A stretch of DNA of 58,084 bases from Tsukamurella asaccharolytica (lineage in GTDB: Bacteria > Actinomycetota > Actinomycetes > Mycobacteriales > Mycobacteriaceae): contig NZ_VIGW01000017.1 in assembly GCF_007858435.1 (NCBI RefSeq), forward strand, positions 1 to 58,084. Reading direction: 5' to 3'. Below the pieces are notes generated by a model, which was given only the letters and a program-made list of their open reading frames with translations, was not told the origin of the DNA and made no database searches. Shown one piece after another: positions 8,319-15,205 of this stretch (position 1 is the stretch's first letter; every line of letters starts with the position of its first letter). The position numbers and the translations under genes were made by a program.

Positions 8319-8532
8319 GTCCCGACGGTGCCGCACGGCACCGTCGGCAACCGGTCCGGAACGGCCTGCCTGTGGAGAAAATCGGCCCATCCACAGGCCC
8401 GCGGCGATTTCCCTGTTCGGGCCGTGAGCCGACGGAGCTGCGGTGTACGGTGCGGCCCACCTCAGCGAGCAACGCTGTGTTCGGTCTGAGCTCGCGGCGA
8501 TGCTGACCGGCTCCCACCGGTTCTGCGCCGAC

Positions 8533-8552
8533 GCACCCTGCATGCAGGGTGC
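8533..8552. promoter_or_regulatory. perfect 20-bp palindrome GCACCCTGCATGCAGGGTGC
   Basis: Each 10-base half is the exact reverse complement of the other. The right half supplies the first GGGTG of the array that follows. It could be an operator or a hairpin stem without a loop. Confidence 0.5.
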
Positions 8553-8638
8553 GCTCGCGCATTTCGGGTGCGGCACCTAGCGGTTCGGGTGTAGCTGGGC
8601 AAGTCGGGTGTGAGGTGCGAGCAGGGTGGGTGTGCCCA
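8543..8638 (+). repeat. array of five GGGTG-centred units spaced 18-21 bases
   Basis: GGGTG occurs at 8547, 8566, 8587, 8606 and 8624, that is, at intervals of 19, 21, 19 and 18 bases. The middle three units share TCGGGTG(C/T). The spacing is close to two DNA helical turns, so one face of the helix would carry all boxes. Coding is excluded because the intervals are not multiples of three. Confidence 0.5.
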
Positions 8639-8652
8639 CGGCGGGCGACGCG

Positions 8653-9025
8653 TCACCGTGCGCGCAGGTCACGCGGGCCGCCGCCCAGCGCGTCCGCCGC
8701 GACCTGCAGCACCGGCGCGAGGACAGGGGCGCGCAGGATCCAGCCGGCGACGGCCCAGCCCAGCCCGAGGTGCTCGAGACCGCGGCCGATTGCGGCGAGG
8801 CCCGACGCCGTGCCGGTGCCGTCCGGGCGGGTGGGTGAGCCAGCCGTTCATCCACCGCGTCAGGAGGCTGCCGATCACGCACACCACGATGAGTGCCAGC
8901 ATCGTCAGGACGGCGGGCCGCCGGCTCAGCGGCACCGCAGGCGGGACATCCTCCGCCCCGGTGGGGTCCGCCGCGTCGCGCGGTTCCTCCGGGTCGGCCG
9001 GACCGGGTGACGAGGGAGTGCTCAC
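8653..9025 (-). pseudogene. small membrane protein gene with a single-base frameshift
   Basis: The frame from ATG 9025 encodes a Pro/Asp-rich N-terminus, a hydrophobic segment (LTMLALIVVCVIGSLLTRWM) and GWLTHPP. It then degenerates into Arg-rich residues. Skipping one base near 8828 restores DGTGTASGLAAIGRGLEHLG and LGLGWAVAGWILRAPVL with clean high-GC third positions to a TGA at 8653. One extra G in the CCCGGAC run explains everything. The restored product is about 123 residues with perhaps two membrane segments; function unknown. Its start overlaps the M48 gene stop by ATGA, so it is the second gene of that operon. It is either a recent pseudogene or a sequencing error. Confidence 0.65.
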
Positions 9026-10089
9026 TCGCCCTCGTCATGCTTGCGGGCCGATTGACGGCGCCACTCGTCGATCTTGCGGCCGACGCCGGCCGCGACGTCG
9101 GTCACGCCCTGCCCGACCGTGTTGACGGCCGAGGAACCGAAGTCGCGCAGCGTGGTGATCAGCGGGTCGGCGGAGGCGTCGAAGCCGTCCTTGTAGGTGC
9201 GGGCCGCGGTGCGGAACTGGTCAGCGGTGCCGGCGCGGTCGTCGTCGGTGCGCCGCGGGTAGTCACCGCCGACGATGCGCCCGTACTCGCCGCGTTCCAC
9301 CCAGCGGTTCAGGTCCGCGGCGCGCAGCACGGAGAACGGGTGCGACTGCAGCTCCAGGTTGAGGAGTTTGAGTACGCCGTCGCGCAGGTCGCCGGTGCGC
9401 TCGTACTCGGCGGCCTGGGCGAGGAAGCGCTGCGTGTCCATCTCGCCGAGCCGGGTGCCGCCCGCGGTCTTCATGTGCACGCGCATCGCGACGTCCGGGT
9501 CCTGCACGCACAGCAGGCCGGCCCGGTCGCCCGACAGTTCGGACTTGCGTTGCCACTCCATGAGTGCAGCGACGAGCGCACGCAGCGCCCAGCCGCCGAT
9601 GGGGATCAGGCCGAACGTGCCCGCGAGCCGCATGAGGTGCATGAGCATCGTGCGGTACACGGCGTGGCCGGAGAGGGCGTGACCGAGCTCGTGCCCGATC
9701 ACGAACCGCTTCTCCTCCTCGTCGAGCAGGTCCAACAGGCCGGTGTTGATCACGATGAAGGGCTTGTCGATCCCGATGGTCATGGCGTTCACCGTGGGGC
9801 TCTGCACCACGAACAGCTCGGGGACGACGTCCGTGTCGAGCACGCGCGCGCAGTCGACGAGCATCGCGTGCAGGTCGCGGAACTGGCGATCGTCCGCGCG
9901 CACGCCCGACGCGAGGAACAGGAGCCGGTGCTGGCGCTCGCGCAGCAGCGCCGAGATCGCCTTGAGGACGGTGTCGAAGCCCTTGAGGCCGCGCAGGGCG
10001 ACGAGCGCGGCGCGATCGGCGGGATGCTCCCACGCGCGCGTACTGATTCCAGGTAGCGAACGGTATGTTCGAGAGACTGAATCGGTCAT
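9022..10089 (-). CDS. M48-family zinc metalloprotease (HtpX/Ste24-like)
   Basis: This 355-residue protein has the zinc motif HELGH (133-137) in VIGHELGHALSGH, a downstream acidic ligand region (WQRKSELSGDRAGLL), and FIVINTGLLDLLDEEE before the active site, all usual in M48 peptidases. Hydrophobic stretches after the motif suggest membrane association. The C-terminal 80 residues are an extension containing an amphipathic DUF-like tail. Start ATG 10089 is favoured because a TAACGT box lies seven bases upstream; a GTG nine bases earlier is the alternative. It overlaps the next small membrane gene by four bases. Confidence 0.85.
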   Translation of the reverse strand: MTDSVSRTYRSLPGISTRAWEHPADRAALVALRGLKGFDTVLKAISALLRERQHRLLFLASGVRADDRQFRDLHAMLVDCARVLDTDVVPELFVVQSPTVNAMTIGIDKPFIVINTGLLDLLDEEEKRFVIGHELGHALSGHAVYRTMLMHLMRLAGTFGLIPIGGWALRALVAALMEWQRKSELSGDRAGLLCVQDPDVAMRVHMKTAGGTRLGEMDTQRFLAQAAEYERTGDLRDGVLKLLNLELQSHPFSVLRAADLNRWVERGEYGRIVGGDYPRRTDDDRAGTADQFRTAARTYKDGFDASADPLITTLRDFGSSAVNTVGQGVTDVAAGVGRKIDEWRRQSARKHDEGE

Positions 10090-10096
10090 GTGAGTC

Positions 10097-10102
10097 ACGT
10101 TA
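10097..10102 (-). promoter_or_regulatory. leaderless -10 box TAACGT of the M48 protease gene
   Basis: On the minus strand TAACGT is followed by seven bases and ATG 10089. The box overlaps the stop region of the upstream Bcr-type gene, giving the protease operon its own promoter. Confidence 0.5.
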
Positions 10103-11296
10103 CCGGCTCGGGCTTGGCGCTCGCTTGGACAGAGCGAAGGACACCGCCGCCCCCGCCGCGCACAGGACCATGACCGAGCCGAGCACGATCGGGGCCCCGC
10201 CGATTCCGGCGAACAGGGCCGCGACCCCGCCGAGCGTCATGCGCGCAGCGCCGAGGGCCGCGGAGGCGGTGCCGGCCAGGTCCCCGTGGTCCTCGAGAGC
10301 GAGGGCGGCCACCGTCGGCATCACGAGGCCGAGGCTCGAGACCGTGAGGAAGAGGGAGGCGATCACCAGCGGAGGCTGCGCGACGGCCAGCGAGGCCAGC
10401 GAGGCGACCGCGCCGATCACCATGCCCGCCAGCCCGACCCGCACCAGTGTCGCCACGGGCACACGGCCCACCAGCCGCCCGCCGATCAGATTGGTGGCGA
10501 GCAGGCCCACCGCGTTGACGGCGAAGACCACGCTGAACGCCGATTCGGAGTAGCCGTAGTGACTCTGGAAGACGAAGGCCGAGGTGGAGATGTAGGCGAA
10601 CATCGCGGCGAAGGCCAGGCCGCCCGTCAGCGTCAGAGCGACGAAGCGGCGGTCCCGGGCGAGCAGGCGGAAGCCGCGCGCGACCGACCCCCAGCCCACA
10701 GGTCGACGGTCCGCCTTCGGCAGCGTCTCCGGCACCTTGGCGGCTGCGATCGCGAGCAGCGCCACGCCGAGCACGGCCAGCACCACGAACAGGCCGCGCC
10801 AGTCCATGAAGCGCAGCAGCTGCGCGCCCGCGAGCGGCGCGACGATCGGTGCCACGCCGCCGACGGCCATGAGTGCGGAGATCATCCGGGCGGCGGCGAC
10901 ACCGTCGAACAGGTCCCGGACGATGGCCAGGCTCAGCACGATCCCCGCTGCGCCGGCTGCGCCCTGCAGCAGGCGCGCGACGTCGAGCAGGTACACCGAC
11001 GGGGCGACCGCGCACAGCAGCGAGCTGACGACGAACAGCGCCATGCCGACGATCATCGGGCGCCGCCGGCCGATCGAATCCGACAGCGGCCCCACGAAGA
11101 TCTGCCCGGCGGCCAGCCCGATCAGGCACGCGGTCAGCGTCGCCTGGATCGCCGGCTGCGAGGCCTCGAGGTCCGCGGCGGCGGCGGGCAGCGCGGGGAG
11201 GTAGAGGTCGGTCGTGATGGGACCGAACGCCGACAGCGAGCCCAGGATCAGGGCCAGTCGCAGGTTTCCTCGGGAGTCCGAGCGGGGTTGTGACAC
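10100..11296 (-). CDS. Bcr/CflA-type MFS drug efflux transporter
   Basis: This 398-residue, 12-segment MFS exporter belongs to the Bcr/CflA (DHA1) group. The diagnostic start SAFGPITTDLYLPALP contains the TTDLYLPALP motif, and the segment 2-3 loop reads GPLSDSIGRRRPMIVG. Members expel bicyclomycin, chloramphenicol, cysteine or other small molecules using protons; the substrate cannot be read from sequence. GTG 11296 starts just inside the upstream intergenic region shared with the divergent DAACS symporter. It ends ten bases before the M48 start. Confidence 0.88.
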   Translation of the reverse strand: MSQPRSDSRGNLRLALILGSLSAFGPITTDLYLPALPAAAADLEASQPAIQATLTACLIGLAAGQIFVGPLSDSIGRRRPMIVGMALFVVSSLLCAVAPSVYLLDVARLLQGAAGAAGIVLSLAIVRDLFDGVAAARMISALMAVGGVAPIVAPLAGAQLLRFMDWRGLFVVLAVLGVALLAIAAAKVPETLPKADRRPVGWGSVARGFRLLARDRRFVALTLTGGLAFAAMFAYISTSAFVFQSHYGYSESAFSVVFAVNAVGLLATNLIGGRLVGRVPVATLVRVGLAGMVIGAVASLASLAVAQPPLVIASLFLTVSSLGLVMPTVAALALEDHGDLAGTASAALGAARMTLGGVAALFAGIGGAPIVLGSVMVLCAAGAAVSFALSKRAPSPSR

Positions 11297-11464
11297 CCGT
11301 CAATCCAACAGCAGGTGCACCGTCGGGGCGAAATCGGACGCGAGGAGCAGGGCATCGTCGGGCGCGGCCCTGCACTGTACGTCCGACGCGGGTGCCGGTG
11401 GGAGCCTTGCGCTCAGCATGAGTGAAAGGGAACACCGGCCGCCGGCCCGGCGTTGGAGCCCAGC

Positions 11465-12817
11465 ATGTCGTCTGTGGAATCTCCGTCCCGCGTGCCCGCG
11501 TTGCTGAAGAACTTCGGCTTCCAGATCGTCGTCGGCCTCGTCGCCGGTGTGGTGCTGGGTTTGATCGCACGGAACATGGCGCCCGCCGCCGACGGCAACG
11601 TGAACTGGCTGATCGGCACGCTCAAGACCATCGGTTCCAGCTACGTCAAGCTGCTCACCGTGGCCGTGGTGCCGCTCGTGGTGACCGCCGTCATCGCGTC
11701 GATCGCCAACCTCCGCAACGTCACCAACGCCGCGCGGCTGGCGGGAAAGACGCTGCTCTGGTTCGCCATCACCGCCTTCATCTCGGTGATCATCGGCATC
11801 ATCCTCGGACTGGTGCTGCAGCCCGGCGCGCACACGACGGTCACCGGGGAGGGGAAGGCACCGTCGAGCACCGGCTCCTGGTGGGCCTTCATCACCGGCC
11901 TCGTCCCGTCGAACTTCCTCGGCCTGCAGGCCAAGGCCTCCGAGGGGTCCGTTTCGCTCAGCTTCAACGTGCTGCAGGTGCTCGTGGTCGCCGCGGCGAT
12001 CGGCATCGCCGCGCTCAAGGTGGGGGAGAAGGCGGAGCCCTTCATCGCCTTCAACGCCTCCCTGCTGGCGGTCATCCAGAAGGTGCTGTGGTGGATCATC
12101 CGCCTGGCCCCGATCGGCACCGCCGCGCTCATCGGTACCGCTGTCGCGACGTACGGCTGGGACGCCATCGGCTCGCTCGGCGTGTTCACGGGCGCGATCT
12201 ATCTGGGCCTGCTGATCGTGGGACTCGTCGTGTACCCATTGATCATCCGGGCCCACGGACTCTCGGTGAAGCAGTTCTTCAGCGGCGTCTGGCCGGCGAC
12301 ACAGCTCGGCTTCGTCACCCGAAGCTCGATCGGCACGCTGCCCGTCACCGAGCGCGTCACGGAGCGGAACCTGGGCGTGCCGCGCGAGTACGCCTCGTTC
12401 GCCGTGCCGCTCGGCGCGACCACCAAGATGGACGGCTGCGCGGCGATCTATCCCGCGATCGCGGCGATCTTCGTGGCCCAGTTCTTCAACCTCCCGCTCG
12501 GGATCACCGACTACCTGCTCATCGTGATCGTCTCGGTGATCGGCTCCGCCGCCACCGCGGGCACCACCGGCGCGACCGTCATGCTGACGCTCACCCTGTC
12601 CACCCTCGGGCTGCCGCTGGCCGGCGTGGGCCTGTTGCTGGCCGTGGATCCGATCGTCGACATGGGTCGCACCGCGCTCAACGTCACCGGGCAGGCGCTG
12701 GTCCCGACCATCGTCGCCAAGCAGGAGGGCATCCTCGACGAGGACGCCTACAACGCGCCGCGCAAGGACGTCTACGCCGACGAGTCGGCGGAACTCGCGG
12801 CCGCCGCGAAAGTCTAG
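11465..12817 (+). CDS. dicarboxylate/amino acid:cation symporter (DAACS family)
   Basis: This 450-residue membrane transporter is of the glutamate/C4-dicarboxylate symporter family. Family signatures are present: the serine-containing hairpin TRSSIGTLPVT, GATTKMDGCAAIYP (the NMDGT-type cation/substrate motif with K-M-D-G-C), and AGTTGATVMLTLTLS for hairpin 2, then DPIVDMGRTALNVTGQAL for segment 8. It would import glutamate, aspartate or succinate with Na+ or H+. ATG 11465 was chosen because GGAG lies six bases upstream; the longer TTG frame adds four residues. It is the last high-GC gene before the AAA-PIN island. Confidence 0.88.
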   Translation: MSSVESPSRVPALLKNFGFQIVVGLVAGVVLGLIARNMAPAADGNVNWLIGTLKTIGSSYVKLLTVAVVPLVVTAVIASIANLRNVTNAARLAGKTLLWFAITAFISVIIGIILGLVLQPGAHTTVTGEGKAPSSTGSWWAFITGLVPSNFLGLQAKASEGSVSLSFNVLQVLVVAAAIGIAALKVGEKAEPFIAFNASLLAVIQKVLWWIIRLAPIGTAALIGTAVATYGWDAIGSLGVFTGAIYLGLLIVGLVVYPLIIRAHGLSVKQFFSGVWPATQLGFVTRSSIGTLPVTERVTERNLGVPREYASFAVPLGATTKMDGCAAIYPAIAAIFVAQFFNLPLGITDYLLIVIVSVIGSAATAGTTGATVMLTLTLSTLGLPLAGVGLLLAVDPIVDMGRTALNVTGQALVPTIVAKQEGILDEDAYNAPRKDVYADESAELAAAAKV

Positions 12818-12919
12818 CTATCGACGTGCCGGTGGTTGCCTTGCGCCTGCCCCCGCACCGACTCAGCGTCGTAGTAGCTCAATTCGATCGTTCGGGCGGG
12901 CTGGAATATCTCCCCTCAG

Positions 12920-13408
12920 CTATTCAGTCGAACACTCCTGTGTGTGAACGACGTTTACTCCGAGTACCTTTCGGATCGTGTCTCGTACATTTGGCGAGAA
13001 ATCATCGAGGTCATTGGAAACAAGTACCTGATCTTCCGCGTCGAGTGCTGCGCCGAGAACTGCTTGATCCTTGTTGTTGCGAGGTATCAACTTTCGAATT
13101 CGGCTTCGGTTTGCCTGATTCGGCCGTTCGGCAAAAACTACTCGCCCTGTGAGGAGGCACATTGTGAACAGCTGAAGGGGTGCTCCCATCGGTTGAAGAG
13201 TGGCCCGGTACTCAGCAAAAAGCAAACTAGTCTTGGGGTCGGGCTTCGATTTTCCCGTGTTATCAACAACCCACAATGTTGATGAGCCGCGCATCCATTC
13301 AAGGATGCATTTCGCGCTGTCATGGTGCTCGAAGGTGGAGTTTTCAGCGTGGCTGAGAACGTTGGTGTCGAGAACGATATCGTGGCCGCAGAGTTTTCCT
13401 ATCTCCAT
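12920..13408 (-). CDS. PIN-domain protein, candidate RNase effector of the AAA-PIN pair
   Basis: This 162-residue protein is a single PIN fold. Acidic residues expected for the metal site are Asp14 (DIVLDTNVLSH), Glu66 (LLFAEYR), Asp114 (PRNNKDQAVLGAAL) and Asp133/Asp135 (VSNDLDDF). PIN proteins are usually Mg2+-dependent RNases, as in VapC toxins. It starts with the ATG of a TGATG junction at the end of the AAA ATPase gene, so the two are translationally coupled. There is no small antitoxin gene; the ATPase takes that place. G+C is far below the surroundings, indicating transfer. Function as an antiphage or toxin effector is inference. Confidence 0.75.
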   Translation of the reverse strand: MEIGKLCGHDIVLDTNVLSHAENSTFEHHDSAKCILEWMRGSSTLWVVDNTGKSKPDPKTSLLFAEYRATLQPMGAPLQLFTMCLLTGRVVFAERPNQANRSRIRKLIPRNNKDQAVLGAALDAEDQVLVSNDLDDFSPNVRDTIRKVLGVNVVHTQECSTE

Positions 13409-14805
13409 CAGGCACCTGCTCGAACGGACTGGGCCGCTGCCAGGTAGAAGGCCTCGTCTAGTTGATCCTCAAAAAACCCTTCAGGCCAGTCCGCGCGCGA
13501 TATTTCGCCGAGTTCGCCAAGTGGTACTCGGCGAATATTCGTTTCGGAGCCGCGCGCCTCTACGAAGTACACGGCGACGTCCTCTGCCGCGATCTTGCCT
13601 TCGGCGATTCTTCGTCGCAACCGAAGGAGGACATGCTCGCTATGCGTCTCAACGAGAACGCGTACGCCGGCCACAGCCTTGGAGATTAGGAAATCAGCGA
13701 CAATTGACTGCTGTGCAGGGTTGAGGTGGATTTCTGGCTGCTGTGCAATCATCGTTCCGCCGGGCTTGCTAATCGATCCCTGCACGAGCAGTGGAATTAC
13801 CTGTGAAAGTCCTACGCCCGTGTCGGCAAGGTTAACGGTCAACCCCGATGGGGTCTCCAGGAGAGCTTGAAAGTACTCGGGGCCGACTTCATCGAACTTG
13901 AGTTTGCCGTACTTCAGGCGGTTGAGCCACTCGTTAACTTCCTCTGAACTGCCTTGGTCTGAGTGGCGAAATAGGAGTTCCGGGGCGTTCTCCCCTGAAA
14001 CCCCGATCTCGACTGGAGGTTCAGCGCCGAGTCGGTAGGTTCTTTGCGGTAGTGACCGAAGGGGGCCCAGGTATGAGATTGACCGGAGGAAGTCGACAAG
14101 CGAGTAGTTAGCTGCTGTTTGGACATCGAATACGGTGTATGCAGAGTTGTACCAATCGCGCACGGACTCCCATCGGATTGGATCCTCTCGGATTTTCTGA
14201 GGTAGGAACAGTCCTCCGTTGCTGGTAAAAAGGAAGCCGTGGGGCTGCTCTTCGCGGAATTGTCGTCGGACCGCAGTGATCTCGCGGTACGGACGGCCGG
14301 TTGATTTTCTCGTTGGTAGAAGCGGAGATGAGAAGGTGAATGAACTATCGGGGGATCGTCTTGAGCGTGTTATGAGTGCTTCACCGGCCGCGTCTTCGAC
14401 TCTCTGTCGGCTGACGAATGCGTCGATTCCATTCGCGCTCTGAAAACCGATCTCCACATCAGTAGGTTGTCTTCGGACTCCAAATTTGCTAACCAGGTCG
14501 GGATTCAGGGACATTCTAAAAGTAACTGTTCCATCGGACGCGTGATTGCTTACGTAGTCGGTGAAAGGGCCGACGTCCACAAGAGATCCGCGCCCCAGTA
14601 GGGCCGTCTTATGATCGCGAGCTTCGAGCGTTTGTTTGAGCAATAGCAATGGAGCGTAAGTTGACGACTTCCCGACGTTATTCTTGCCGATCAACAATGT
14701 AATATTCGGCAAGGCGAATCTTGTTCGTGAGGTGAACCCTCTGAAGCCCGACCATTCGAGTGTTTGTAAGTCCATTGCGCCCCCACGGTTTGGATTGCTG
14801 CTCAT
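13408..14805 (-). CDS. AAA ATPase of OLD/RecF-like type with C-terminal DUF3696
   Basis: This 465-residue protein is a single-chain SMC/OLD-style ATPase. Walker A is GKNNVGKSS (40-48), preceded by WSGFRGF. The middle (about 100-310) is a variable insertion. The C-terminal lobe has the signature-like LADTGVGLSQVIP (326-338), the Walker B region MIAQQPEIHLNP, where the usual acidic residue appears to be Gln355, and the H-loop VETHSEH (about 386-392). ADWPEGFFEDQLDEAF (438-453) is the DUF3696 ending. Start ATG 14805 follows AAGGTGA by five bases. No TOPRIM nuclease domain is attached; the coupled PIN gene probably supplies the nuclease. Sampled lines are about 45-55% G+C against about 70% around it. 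Confidence 0.85.
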   Translation of the reverse strand: MSSNPNRGGAMDLQTLEWSGFRGFTSRTRFALPNITLLIGKNNVGKSSTYAPLLLLKQTLEARDHKTALLGRGSLVDVGPFTDYVSNHASDGTVTFRMSLNPDLVSKFGVRRQPTDVEIGFQSANGIDAFVSRQRVEDAAGEALITRSRRSPDSSFTFSSPLLPTRKSTGRPYREITAVRRQFREEQPHGFLFTSNGGLFLPQKIREDPIRWESVRDWYNSAYTVFDVQTAANYSLVDFLRSISYLGPLRSLPQRTYRLGAEPPVEIGVSGENAPELLFRHSDQGSSEEVNEWLNRLKYGKLKFDEVGPEYFQALLETPSGLTVNLADTGVGLSQVIPLLVQGSISKPGGTMIAQQPEIHLNPAQQSIVADFLISKAVAGVRVLVETHSEHVLLRLRRRIAEGKIAAEDVAVYFVEARGSETNIRRVPLGELGEISRADWPEGFFEDQLDEAFYLAAAQSVRAGA

Positions 14806-14828
14806 CGACGTCACCTTAGCGAACTCGC

Positions 14829-14835
14829 ATCTATA
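14829..14835 (-). promoter_or_regulatory. candidate -10 TATAGAT of the AAA-PIN operon
   Basis: On the minus strand TATAGAT lies about 24 bases before the AAA start and its AAGGTGA ribosome binding site. A convincing -35 is not visible. It is AT-rich for this genome and the only promoter-like site before the operon. Confidence 0.35.
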
Positions 14836-15089
14836 CTAAGTGATTAGAGTCGGTGGGTGTAGATGGACTGGGCTCTAGTCTCAATCGGATTGCTCCACAG
14901 GGTGCGCAGCGCGTCGTTCGACGCCTCCGGGGCCTGAGTATTCGGACAGTAGCCGTGCACTCGCAGGCGGTGGCCCTGATCCGCTCAGCGACCGCGTTGG
15001 CGCGAGGCGGGAGCGGTTTCGCCCGCGTACCGTCGGTACTCGTCGGATGCGCCATCCCCGGCGTCCGGTGATCAGAAGTAGCTAGCCAC
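14836..15089. other. non-coding junction between the AAA-PIN island and the hydrolase stub
   Basis: This stretch has no reading frame I would call a gene; frames on both strands are Arg-rich shadows or lack a ribosome binding site. No tRNA, integrase or flanking direct repeat is visible. It separates the low-GC operon from the truncated alpha/beta-hydrolase start and so probably contains the right boundary of the acquired DNA. Confidence 0.5.
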
Positions 15090-15184
15090 GGCGCGATGAC
15101 GCCGTGCAGGAAGATCGCGGGCGTCGCGACCCGGCGGTCTGGATCTGTGGGCTGCCAGGTGGTGACGTGGACCGGTGGGGACAT
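15090..15184 (-). pseudogene. N-terminal stub of an alpha/beta-hydrolase-like gene
   Basis: ATG 15184 on the minus strand opens a frame with normal high-GC codon use: MSPPVHVTTWQP, then ATPAIFLHGVIAPWLA. The AIFLHG segment is the start of an alpha/beta-hydrolase core (strand 3 plus oxyanion HG). After about 31 residues the frame turns into unrelated Pro/Arg-rich sequence, and no nucleophile or His motif follows. The remainder was apparently lost at about 15085, next to the island boundary. It lies just upstream of the carboxylesterase stop. Confidence 0.4.
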
Positions 15185-15205
15185 CGCTGCTTCTCTGCGG
15201 TCCGC

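Larger units (their letters stand above)
8319..8652. other. non-coding interval with palindrome and GGGTG box array
   Basis: No reading frame here has codon use or residues that look real. It holds the upstream region of the M23 gene, a 20-bp perfect palindrome (8533-8552) and an array of five phased GGGTG boxes (8543-8638), annotated separately. The right end meets the stop of the frameshifted membrane gene. Confidence 0.6.

Noticed and set aside
7171-8562. Long minus-strand frame of over 450 codons across zwf and the M23 gene.
   Set aside because: It is an Arg-rich shadow; the zwf and M23 frames have the family motifs and codon pattern.
8543-8638. GGGTG array considered as a CRISPR array.
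   Set aside because: Units are 18-21 bases with only about seven conserved positions, and no cas genes are near.
14853-15071. A 72-codon plus-strand frame next to the island.
   Set aside because: No ribosome binding site or leaderless box and no recognisable residues; left as non-coding.
12818-15205. AAA-PIN island considered as a prophage or IS insertion.
   Set aside because: No integrase, transposase, terminal inverted repeats or att-like direct repeats could be seen.
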